From the NCBI RefSeq assembly GCF_000003815.2, contig NC_049997.1:13855533-13919532 (forward strand): a stretch of DNA of 64,000 bases, written 5' to 3'. Within the stretch, counting starts at the first letter, position 1, and the number at the start of each line of letters is the position of its first letter. Under the pieces are notes generated by a model. The model ran no database searches. It was not told the origin of the DNA and saw only the letters and a program-made list of their open reading frames with translations. Positions 11,627-22,300 of this stretch are shown piece after piece. The translations under genes were made by a program, and so were the position numbers. The stretch comes from Branchiostoma floridae (taxonomy: Eukaryota > Chordata > Leptocardii > Amphioxiformes > Branchiostomatidae).

Positions 11627-12909
11627 TCCATTACACTTGATACATCATGTGTGAGGAGGTCGTGCGTGCCTAGATAGTAAATATTTAGTTAGGTTAACCT
11701 TTAGTCTGCTAAGGTAGCCGCTTTGCACCAAATTTGGTTATGGCTTTAGGTAGCAGGGAGATGGTTAATCCTTGAATCGGTGGGGCCAAACCTGCAACCA
11801 TTTGTATCGTAAGGTCGCAGCAATCAAATTTTATGGATAACAACAACGCACCTTTTATTATTGCCTGATTTCAGGGGGAAAAAGGCCAACATGACGAGAA
11901 AGTCGTTTCCATTGAAATGTAAAAATGGCATTTTTGGGGGGGGGGGGTCGAAAAATAAATTGGCTTTATTTTCAGTGAAAACTACCTGGTTGTTTAGGAA
12001 ACTTGCTCTTTTAACCATAGCCAAAAAATGGCAACTTTTTATTTTCGGTCCCATTGGTTATGTATTACAGGGCAGGTGACAAACGTTACCGGTAACGTTT
12101 GTTACAACAGTAGACCTTTTTTTCTTCGAAACGACTTACCTTATTGAATATATCATTTAGGTATAAGTGGACGTCCCTATGGACATTTAAAAACGGCAGC
12201 GTTTTTGCACCAGGTCAAATAGAAAGCTTAGAAAGCATTAAACAATGGTAATGTTTGTTACAGTTATTTCTGTACAACATTTTGTTAAGCAAGGTGGGAT
12301 ACAAATCACAGTCAACAACCCTTTCTTGTTTCTTTAGAACGTCAGACAAACTTTACAGTGTCAAACAAACGCCGGTCATTTCTTGTCTTATACGTGGATA
12401 ATATAACCGTGGCAACCATCGTACTTGTTGCACAGAATTTACACGTACGTCTTTGCGTCATATTGCGTTAAATTCCTTACATTTAACGCCATCCCATTAA
12501 ATCATTCACTCGGCAAGTCTTGTCTTGATAAGACCTATCACTTGTAAGGTTCAGACAACACCTTCATGCTTCCTTGGTGTGGTTTACTTCGCGATGGGAA
12601 GATGGTAACTGGTGAAGTTGAAAACCATTACGCCAGAGGGCGCAATTCCAACGCATGTAACGTTACATTATGTCATACCTGTGACGCGAAAACGTTCGAT
12701 ACGGCCGGGTGTTCCGGACCGGGCTTCCGTATCGCACAGGTTCGAAAGGCGTATCACACGGGCTCCATTCGAATAAATCGAACTGTTCGAATACATGATT
12801 CGGACGTCGGAACATTACTGTTGCAACACATTTTGTTCGAAGACACCAAATTTGTTCAACTTGTGGCGCATTTCGCATCAAAACAGGGGTTTTCTCAGGT
12901 GGGTATGAC

Positions 12910-13345
12910 ATCAGGAGATGACATTGAGTGGGTTGAATTTTCCCAATATCACCACCACCCCTGCCCTTCCCCATCTAGAAACTATAGAAAGGTCGCGTCT
13001 TCTGCGCTCAATAGAAAAAAAAAAACAAAAAACTTTTCTACAAAAGAACCCCCAAACAAACTTTTGGCTGCCCCCATGCGGACGTTTGTACTTAATCACA
13101 TGGTTCACATTTCAGGGAGACAAAGATAGACGCAAATACATATAAAATACGACACGGTGTATTCCGCATCACCCTCGGACCCAGTCCTCCCGCGGGTCGG
13201 CCGACCTCGGGTGATACGGAATACACCGTCTTATTGTCTGGTGAGCGCAGAAGACGCGACCTTTCTAGTTTCTAGATGGGGAAGGGCAGGGGTGGTGGTG
13301 ATATTGGGAAAATTCAACCCACTATTAAAATGTCATCTCCTGATT
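12910..13345. mobile_element. Foldback element, about 435 bases
   Basis: The left arm, from ATCAGGAGATGACATT through GGGTTGAATTTTCCCAAT and CCCCTGCCCTTCCCC to GCGTCTTCTGCGCTCA, is repeated as its complement in the right arm, giving arms of about 95-100 bases. A second shorter palindrome lies in the centre (GGTGTATTCCGCATCACC pairing with GGGTGATACGGAATACACC). It has no coding sequence. It ends 18 bases before the mariner element. Confidence 0.7.
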
Positions 13346-13362
13346 TTTTTTCCTGATCGAAG

Positions 13363-13949
13363 TACGAGGGGCGTGCAATAAGTAATGGTCCTGACCCACT
13401 TCCAGTTGTCTGATCTAAATGAAATTTTGTATGTGTAATAATTCATATCTCTATACTATAGGTTATGTTGCACAAGACAGCTCTGAACTAATTGTGGTTT
13501 CTGATTTACTGGTGTTTGAACTTAGTCAGGTGCGAAATGGACCAGGTGTGAAATGGAACCAGTTGAGTGTCGCGCAGTGATCCGGTTTTTGTGTTTGAAA
13601 GGACGCACACCAAAGAAGACTTTTGATGAAATAAATGAAACTTATGGTGATGATGCCCCATCATATGACCTTGTAAAACGCTGGCATCCTGAATTCAAAC
13701 GTGGCTGGAAGTCTGTGGAAACAGCTCCCAGACCTGGTCGTCCCTCTTGTGCCATTGATGAGGCATCAGTTGGAGGACCAACCTGGGGTGTCCTACAAAA
13801 TCGGTGTCCAGAGCTGCATCAAACGATGGGAGAAATGCATAACTCTGGGTGATTCCTATGAAGAGAAAGACTAATAACTGTGCCAAGTTTCATTAATCTC
13901 CTGCTATGGGAAATGGGTCAGGACCATTACTAATTGCACGCCCCTCGTA
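13363..13949 (+). mobile_element. Internally deleted mariner element
   Basis: The element is bounded by TA-CGAGGGGCGTGCAATAAG and CTAATTGCACGCCCCTCG-TA. Inverted ends of about 30 bases continue inward (TAATGGTCCTGACCCA pairing with TGGGTCAGGACCATTA). TA flanks are the mariner target site. At 587 bases it is less than half of a full mariner (about 1.3 kb). It contains the two ends of a transposase gene and lacks the catalytic middle, so it is non-autonomous. Confidence 0.85.
13553..13874 (+). pseudogene. Mariner transposase remnant (N- and C-termini joined)
   Basis: The ATG at 13553 opens a frame whose first 62 or so residues match a mariner transposase N-terminus: a helix-turn-helix region with DAPSYDLVKRWHPEFKRG and the linker PRPGRPS. 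The DDD/DDE catalytic region is missing. The C-terminus, YKIGVQSCIKRWEKCITLG and then EEKD and a TAA at 13872-13874, is present in a different frame. The central deletion therefore also shifted the frame and the product cannot be active. Confidence 0.85.
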
Positions 13950-14393
13950 CCTAGCGTATTTAATCCCTTGACGTCCAGGTCGTTTGGGGACAGTGTCAGC
14001 CTAGATATAGGGAATGGGAAAATGTTGACAGATCCAGTTTCAAACCTTACGACACAGTATCGACTACGTGTCATGTTAGTGGTTGACCCAGCTACACACA
14101 AACAGCACTGTCTCGGAAACTGAGGTAAGCATATTTCACAAACTTTTAGATCTTTGAAAAAAACTATCCCCTGTCGCCCTTTTAAACGCATACTAAGAAA
14201 CGCCGCGGTCATATTTGTCTGACGTGTCGTACGACTTTGATGTCGTACAATTTTCAAACAGGTAATGATTAATGACAGAACCAACCGCTGACATGGATTT
14301 AAGACAACCTCTCCCGTCGGACGACTTTTACACGGCGCATATATGACAATCCTCCCATACAGTTTGCTGTCGGTGGCAATAAACAGCGTGGGG

Positions 14394-14642
14394 CTTGGAT
14401 CTGTCTACTTGCCAAAACGTGGGCAAATTTGGGATCCATAAGTGGTAAGTCCGCCTCCGTACGAAGTGGTGGGGACTCGACGGATTTTGGAACACGCCGT
14501 AGAACTTAACGTGCAGGCAAAAATTTGTGTGCCATCGGGCTGGGGATTGACCCCCCCCCCCCCCCCTGTACGCGAAGTGGCCTCCCAATAAACGTTCGGA
14601 CTAATTGCACGTACGGCGGGTTAACGTTGTGCCCTTAGCTTA
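14394..14642 (+). repeat. Interspersed repeat, copy 1 (partner at 60031-60314)
   Basis: About 250 bases starting CTGTCTACTTGCCAAAACGT and ending at GTTGTGCCCTTAGCTTA are repeated in the same orientation at 60.03-60.31 kb with scattered differences. The shared blocks include GGGATCCATAAGTGGTAAGT and GCCGTAGAAC. No coding sequence is recognised. A C-homopolymer interrupts this copy. Confidence 0.6.
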
Positions 14643-15679
14643 AGCCAAGGTCTTTTTCAGAATTTTCCATCAGTGAGCCGAGATATTTGAACATTCGCAC
14701 TAAAGTTGTCACCACTTCTGTTCGAATGAAAACAGTTGGACGAAGCTCGTCTGCTTTTACCGACTGTGAATACATGTCGTGACAGCCTGCGGCATACGTT
14801 TAACTCAACAACGAAGACCCTCCAAACACAGACACACCTTTTGTCCACCATGAAAGAGTTAATTCCTGGCCAACAATATGTTATCATTGTGTCTCCTTTC
14901 ACAAAGGTGGTATCTCACTGCACTTGGCCATGCGGCACTGCGGAGTTCGTTCACTGCGCGCGGCACTGTTGTGTTATTTTTTAGATATTGCGTAATACTT
15001 GTACACTATGCGACGTGTGAATTCGTCTGGAATAAACGTTTACCACATTTTGGTGTGTTGACTCTAAAAGAAAAGAACGCCAGATTTTGAAGTTGAGATC
15101 CCATAACAAGTTAAACCCGGGTTCTTCAACTTGAAATCCCGCACAAGAGGACATATCTAAGGCAACACTGACTTCATTTTATGGATGACATCCTCTGGAG
15201 ACCCCAAAACTAATGCGCGCGGGCGAAAAAAAGGAAAATCCAGCAAAGAAGAAAATGATGCTAAACCACAGGACTAAACATTCAGTCCATTCTTTCCCAG
15301 GCTTGGTTTATGTTATATATATATTGCAATATTACACTGTAACTTTTGTTATCTCAACATTGCCATACTACACATGTACAGACAGGTTGTAGTCGTCTCT
15401 TCCATAAGTAATCATGTGGCCCCACGTGTGGTTTTCGGGTCACTGGTTCATTTTCACTTTGCCTGAAGTCTACGAATAACTGGTTCGACAACATTTACAG
15501 ACAGAACTTTGTAACGCTGACAGATTAGCACTGTAAGCTCCAAAATCTCTGACGATGTCGCCAAATACGTCTCACAGGTGGGAATATATTTACTTTACTT
15601 ATTCTATGTGAAGGAATGAAGCTTTCGCTATAAACAGGGTTTGAAAAGTGACACGACGGTTGTTACACGTCGCCTGGTT

Positions 15680-16748
15680 AAAGCCCCGGTCACAAAGCGC
15701 GTACGATTCCTTGCGATTCCTTCCGATGCGCAGGATAATCGCAGTGCGACGTAAGTCGGAAGAAAATCGGAAGCAATGGTTTAAGTATATAAAGCCGTGG
15801 TCACAAAGCGCGTAGTGGATCGTACGATGAGGTCATAAGAGCGTGCCTGCGTCAATCGCAGTGGATCATAGTAAATCGGGGAGCGTCGTATGGCGAAAAA
15901 TAGAGCTGAAATGGATTTTGAACATGTTCAAAATTTCGCTATCGTCGTAAGATTTTATTTCCCCCCATAGCAGAGTTCATTACGGCAATTTTTGTCTACT
16001 GATGAGGTTATAGATTTATGATTTTTTAGCATGTTGTGATGGTTTCAGTTTTCCCTGATATTGTCGATATTGACGAAAAGGGGAAATATATCAGTCGCAA
16101 CTGCCACAGTCGCAACCAGAGAACAGCGCGCCACGCACAGGTGATGCAGACAAATTGTTTGATCGCTTCATGCACGTGAGTTTATAATTAGATCAAATCT
16201 CAGCTCTCGTCGGTCTTGGGTCAGTTTACCATAATCGTAATAACCATGGGGACAACTCGAACATAAAGGCAGGCTCTATGAGTCGGAAATATATATGATA
16301 TAATTCTTATCATTTGATTTTTGTATGATGGCATCTTTTTGTTGATAGCATATCATGATCATGACGATCTTCGGTAGAGCCTGACACGTAGAGCCGGCAA
16401 GCAGACCGAGATAACCATACCAGTACTCACGCTTGATTTGACTTTTGCTTGTATACTCTTGTTGTCATGGTCTTTTTAAATTTATTTTTACAGTTAAAGA
16501 TATTATAGGAAGGTATTAAACAGCTATGTCCACATTTTGTTGGTTAAAGAAGCACAAAAGCGGTCAGACGGCTATACAGAAGAGACACAAGTGAAAAATC
16601 GTGCGACGCTGGAAAAATTTTGAACACCATCCGATGCGTTGCGATGGCTTGCGATGCTTACGATTTTCTTGCGATGTACTGCGCTCATCGTACGATATGC
16701 GGAATAGTCCATCGCAAGGAATCGTACGCGCTTTGTGACCGGGGCTTT
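15680..16748. mobile_element. Inverted-repeat transposon, 1.07 kb, non-coding
   Basis: The left end, AAAGCCCCGGTCACAAAGCG followed by CGTACGATTCCTTGCGAT, is the exact or near-exact complement of the right end (ATCGCAAGGAATCGTACGCG then CTTTGTGACCGGGGCTTT). A second copy of the terminal motif, AAAGCCGTGGTCACAAAGCG, lies inside at about 15791, suggesting a nested or rearranged copy. No transposase frame is present. Confidence 0.7.
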
Positions 16749-17240
16749 AGTCGCGCTTCTTTCCGGCCCGCCCAACATTGTCGTATTGGAGCCAGTTGAT
16801 CAGTGAACTATGAATGTCGTAGTTCGAAAAAGTACGTCGTTAGTTGGCTGAAGTACGTCGTAATCAAATTTTAACTGGAATAGAAGAAAAAAAGATACTG
16901 CGACTCATAAGCAGGCTTTGATACGTATCTTTGGCCACCCCCAAAGGTGTAACTGTGACGCTCCACTTACACGTGCTGCCAAGGCTGCTTACACTTGAAA
17001 AGACTACAACATTTTTCTGCGCTCAGTGATAGACATTTTCGTTAACTATATACTTCGACTGGTTTTCATATACATGTACAAAACATTACGCTGGAATGTT
17101 ACCAAGATTTCAGTCAGTTCGTGTACATGGCAAATTCATATACGTGTCAAGTCAGGTGGGGTAAACAGAGAGGTAAGTAGTGAACGTGACCAGGTTACTG
17201 ATTACTGTCAGTGTTTGTGTTCTGCTCATGAACGACATAA

Positions 17241-17650
17241 ACTTTGAGGGACAAGAAGGCACAACCGCACTCCTCTGCAGCATAGAGTCTGCAAATTTTG
17301 TGATCTACAACAGGTAGAAGATGAACAGCATTCTATTTTACACTGTAAACTGTACCATATGGAACGGATTGTGCTTTATGAATATATCAGAAAAGAGTTT
17401 CCATATTTTGAACTTTTTGATGCGCCTAGATAAACCCTGTATATCAAACATTATTTGTTCCTATATCTACACCTAGCCTGTACAAAGAAGCGAGAAGATG
17501 TCGACCATCCTGTTAGCTTAGTACCTTCACTTAGTTAAATTGTATCTTGTTGTCCCTGCATATGTCTGTTTTGTCTGTTATCAGTGACCTGTACCTAGCC
17601 CGTCGAGGCATGAATGTACAATAAGGTCTTTCATTCATTCATTCATTCAA
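17241..17650 (+). mobile_element. LINE 3' end with Cys-rich C-terminal fragment
   Basis: The frame ending at the TAA 17431-17433 encodes QHRVCKFCDLQQVEDEQHSI then LHCKLYHMER. This is the CxxC...EDExHxxxxCxxY knuckle usual at the C-terminus of many non-LTR retrotransposon polyproteins. About 200 bases of 3' UTR follow and end in ATTCATTCATTCATTCATTC, a typical short-unit LINE tail. The remainder is 5'-truncated; an in-frame stop lies at 17245. Confidence 0.7.
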
Positions 17651-18429
17651 TAAAACCTGATGACGTCATCCATATGACCCAGAAGAGGGGAAAGAGTGCA
17701 CTGTGGCCCCATGCCCTGACCATGTCCCTCCTTACCCTAGGGAGCAGATCCTATCTGGCAAACATAAAATTCTGATTGACCTGGATGTTTTGGGGTGACA
17801 TGTGGCCAAGGTTTTTTTTGTTTGTTTTAAGAACAGGCGAAAATCAATGCGCGCGCGGATGTCAGTGTGGCCAAAACAAAGCTACATAGTTAAAAAAGTG
17901 CAAAAATAATGAGATAGCGCGAAAAAAAACAAGATGGGTAAAGAAAAACAAGATGGGTAAAAAAAACAAGATGACTAAATTTTCAAAAGAGACACCATAA
18001 ACATCGTAATAAGATTTGGAGTGACAAAACGTGGCATCACAACTAACAAGGCATTCATCCCTGTATTAGAGAAGTGTAATAATTTAAAGTGATACTAGTG
18101 TGGTACACTGGTAAGCTGGCAACTGCATTCATGGCTTCCATATTGTGGCACTTTTACAACTATCCAAAAAGTTTCACTTCTGCAACTACAGTCATGGCTA
18201 TCTCCCTAGTGCCATTTCTACAAGTATGATTATCAGGCTTCAACACAACATGGTTGCCTATTTTGGTCTATCTGACCATCCCCGAAGAGGAAAAAAATTC
18301 TTGTTTTTTTCTTCTGAAATCAGACGAAAATTAATGAGCGCGCTGATGTCATACATAAAATTTACTTGCAGTGGCCTTACTCATTTTCACATGAGTGAGT
18401 CCTTGGCTATAGATTGCCTTTCAGAAGGG

Positions 18430-18530
18430 TTCAACATTGAGGCCTGCAAGGGGTTCGAACCCAGAACCTTTATATTCTACGTTATCTCCCACTCAATAAA
18501 ATAGGTTTACCCACAGTGCCACCATCTTGT
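18430..18530 (-). mobile_element. tRNA-derived SINE head
   Basis: Read on the minus strand, a perfect B-box-like GGTTCGAACCC is preceded at tRNA-like distance by TGGCACTGTGGGTAA, an imperfect A box. The cloverleaf arms do not close well, so it is a decayed SINE head or tRNA pseudogene, not a functional tRNA. Confidence 0.4.
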
Positions 18531-18716
18531 ACGTAATTCATTTTGTTCAGGAATTCGAACAGCCTTTTCATATATAGTCTGAAAGTCGCGGCGCATTTTG
18601 ATACAGTCATGCTTCATTAGACATGCCTCAACATCCAATAAAACGTACATCATTGCATCACCTTTCAACTCGTTGCTAAGCGACGTACCATGACGACGTA
18701 ACAAGGAGAACGCGCA

Positions 18717-18816
18717 TTCTCTCTCTCTCCCTCTTTCTCTCTTTCTTTCTCGTTCGCTCTCTTTTTCTCTCTTTCTCTCTCTCATTCCCCCTTTCTCTCT
18801 CTCTTTCTTTTCTTGA
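18717..18816. repeat. Polypyrimidine (CT/CTTT) microsatellite
   Basis: About 100 bases are almost pure C and T on the plus strand, with CTCT and CTTT units. Such strand-asymmetric tracts can form triplex DNA; no link to a gene is visible. Confidence 0.85.
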
Positions 18817-19365
18817 AACAGTTGCAAACGGCTGCGTGCCACTTGGCACTACGAGAGGCCTCTCGTTGACTACTCGACATTTGTACAAACGCTGCACTCG
18901 AGACAGCTGCTCCTAAGGCAAACCTAATTATAGATGGCGCACACAATAGAGTCCATGGGTGGGGACTAAATGACACATTTTCTTCATATCAGCAATTAGA
19001 CACATCACGAACATTTGGATCGTCAATTTGATCGTTACACGCTAGCAAAAAGACCGTCAACAACGCCTCTTTTAACAGACCTTTTTTTTTATAGCTTTTG
19101 GTACTAATTTATGATTTTATGTCAGAATTTATTGTATTGTATGATTTGGTACAGCGGCAAAGTACAATTTAAACTTATATATACTCAGAAAATAGCGCGC
19201 AAAATACCCCACAAAGAAGCCTGTTTGGAGGCTAGGTTAACGTTAAATTAATCTCCATAGCAATACAGGTCACGTGGTTGTGATTAGAACTAGACGTTTT
19301 GCTGCCTGAACATTCTATTGTCGCCACTGTTGCAGTCTTTACTACATATATTTTACAGAACAGCA

Positions 19366-22300
19366 ATGTCATCGCAAACGGTCGGGCGCCGGTTGTTTGG
19401 AAGCCGATGGTTTGTCCTTCTAGTCGGAGGGGTGTTAGGAGGCTGTCTGACGCACCTGTTCGTCGTACCGAGCGGGGCATACACGAACATAGCACCGAAA
19501 GGTGCAGCCGGTGCGCTCGGATGGTTTCTACGCGACTTCACCGCGCAAAACGACAACTCTTCATCGACAACAAACCTGCAACACCGACTCGCCTACGCAC
19601 CGACATGGAAAGGACGGTAAGAATTGTTTTCTTGTGCTCGACATTGAACTTGAAATACATACAGGGCCTGTTGAACGAATGTAATTATCTATTTGTAAAT
19701 ACAGGGACTCTTGAACGAATTGTTGTTCTGATCGAATGTAATCATATATATTTGTATCTAATCGCATAACGTTAACTGGCTATGACAAAAAAATTACACC
19801 ATAATTTGACTTGGGTTTATAATTCTTCAGAACGAGTATTAGAAATCCACCTGTTTCTTAATGCCTCTTTTCGCGGCCTAAGAAATTCCTCATGCGCTGG
19901 TAGTTTTTGTAAGGTGAAGCGCAGCTAATTCAGCGAACATAAGCCATGTGTTCTATGCTGCGAAGGTCGCGTCTAAGCCCGCCGCTTTGCTACATGTATA
20001 CCTGCTTTACACTGAGGTGCAGGTGGTGATCGTTGAAAATTTCACTTGCAGTTCATATACGGGTTCCATTGACGGAGATGTAATGTGCATTACCTTCGGT
20101 ATTTATGTTTGTTTGCCTTTTGTATGGCCATTGTATAGATCGGATTTTTATGACCGTTCATACATGTGTACTTTAGACATTTCATGTTAATGACTTATAG
20201 ATTGGATATGATCCATGATGTAAAAGTATGATTTGAAGGAAAATTTAGCTTACAAATAACACATCATTATAAAATTTGGTCATCAGCATCAAATCTTCAA
20301 AGCTGATACAAATCCAATTTTGTCCATCAGTGTTTTCTATTTAGCAGAATGGGGGCCATAGTCTTTTTTACCTCCATGAAATATTCATGGAGATGATTAG
20401 ATTTTGGGGCCCTGGGGGCTTTCCTTTGTACTGCAGCAGAACTTTGGGTTTTGATAGTGTTCTAAACAACCTTTGGTCACGATTTTTGGGTGTTTGATGC
20501 TCTATTGTGCTTGGGAAGAAGAGACAAGTTTGGGCCCCCTGGCAGCTAGTTTTGGAATTGCAAGCCTGGGGCATTTTGTAAAACAATTCTGAGGAGGATA
20601 ATTCAATAAAAGAATAATGTTTTATGATTTTTGTTATGTAAGTAGGTTAGACAAAGATATATAAAATGAAATACAAATTATGCAAAATAAGGGGACATTT
20701 GCATAATTGATAAGAAAATTCTATCATAGCAGTTTTTTTCCTATGTATCTCTTGTCAGTCTAACATTTGGGTGGCAGATAGATTTTGACATATATGTACA
20801 CATTTATATACTTATCATGCAAATGGGGAATTCATGCACATAATTAGATAGGAATTTCTATAATATCAAGAATTCCATTGTTTTCCAGAACTGGACTTTA
20901 ACAAATGAACCTAATGGCAGGTGGAGCATAAACAAATGAGTAACTGATTTGCATAATTAATACAAGAATGGTAAAACTGCTTAATGATAAATGATGGGAA
21001 CTTATTATACTTGTGACATGTGTAAGTAAGCTGAGGGTGGACATCACCATGAATAGATATTATAAATGTGCAAATCATGATCATTTGCATAAAATGTTTG
21101 ATGGAGGTATGAGGCCTCAGAACTCTAGTTTTACATATGCATAGTCCAGACATTTTTTCTTTGTCCTCAATTGACTCCATTGACTGCCACTGTAGAGCTG
21201 TAACAGCTGATATTACTGTAAACAAATTTTCATACCTGAAATAGTTCATGCGGTAAGAATGATCAAAGCAGCTGCTGATTAGTTGTTGGAAAAAAAAGAG
21301 AAGAAAAGCTTTGCACCATTGAAAAATCAATTGAATAGATTTCATGTGAAAATGATAATAAGTGTGGTGAAAAAAGCAGTCAGTGGAGGAATTTGGTAGG
21401 TTTACAATCTTTTCAATAATCTTTCTACACTTACAGTAAATTTATCTAATTTTGTGGTATTTTAACTTCACAGTAAATAACTTCACAGTAAATTAGCAAT
21501 TGATATGTACAAGTAGTGCAGATGAAGTAGTCTAATATGTTAAAGGCCTATGCACTGTGTCATGATTTTTGCAGTAGAGAAGTCACAGTGAAAGTCTAAA
21601 CTAAAATATTTTCAGATTTACGGTATACTGTAAATGCATTTAAGTTCGGGGGGATTTAATTTCGCGGTAGCGGGAAAAAGGACTTTTCGCGGTGGTTTTA
21701 ATTTCGCAGTAACACCATAGACTGTAGTCTCATACCATGATAGAAAAATGTTCGCGGTGGTTTTAAATTCGCGGTGAAGTGGTCACCGCGAAAACCGCGA
21801 ACATTAATCCATCGCGAACATTTCTGCATTTACGGTACCCACTGGCTGTGATTAGGAGGCTTGATTTTTGTTGTTATTAAATTCATTCAACACAGGCATC
21901 AAACATAAATATGAGGAAAATTAGTCTGCATTGTACAGATTGCAAAGCCTTGTGTGATTGTAATTGTTGTAGTAATCTTTAGTGGGGTTAGTCCAGAAAT
22001 AATGTGGTATGGTCCTTAAGATGATTTAATATATATGGTAACATCGTTACAGCAATGGTGTCTGGGTCAACAGAAATGAGAAAGAAATGAGCTTAGCTTA
22101 GGCAACAGCAAGAAAATTTCATTGATAGCACAGACCCCAAATGTAATGTAATGGGAGAAAAAAAGCATCTTAGAAGCTTAAATTTTCAAAATACACACCA
22201 TAAACTGTGTAACAACAATAATTGTAGTGACAAAACATGCTATCAAGCTAACAAGTCTTTTTATTCCTTATTCAAGTGCAGAAAGCAACATTTGTGTGGT

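Larger units (their letters stand above)
11627..19365. other. Gene-free interval dominated by degraded transposons
   Basis: Apart from the elements listed separately I find no supported gene. There are a 13-base G run near 11936 and a C run of similar length near 14551. Solo ends of a TAAGGCCAT-type MITE family (GGATGACATCC with adjacent ATGCGCGCG) occur near 15160-15230, 17830-17880 and 18330-18375. The longest open frame (12566-13129) runs into the foldback element and has no domain. Confidence 0.5.

Noticed and set aside
12566-13129. Plus-strand open frame of 187 codons
   Set aside because: Its 3' third lies in a foldback element arm, there is no domain, and flanking sequence lacks splice or polyadenylation context.
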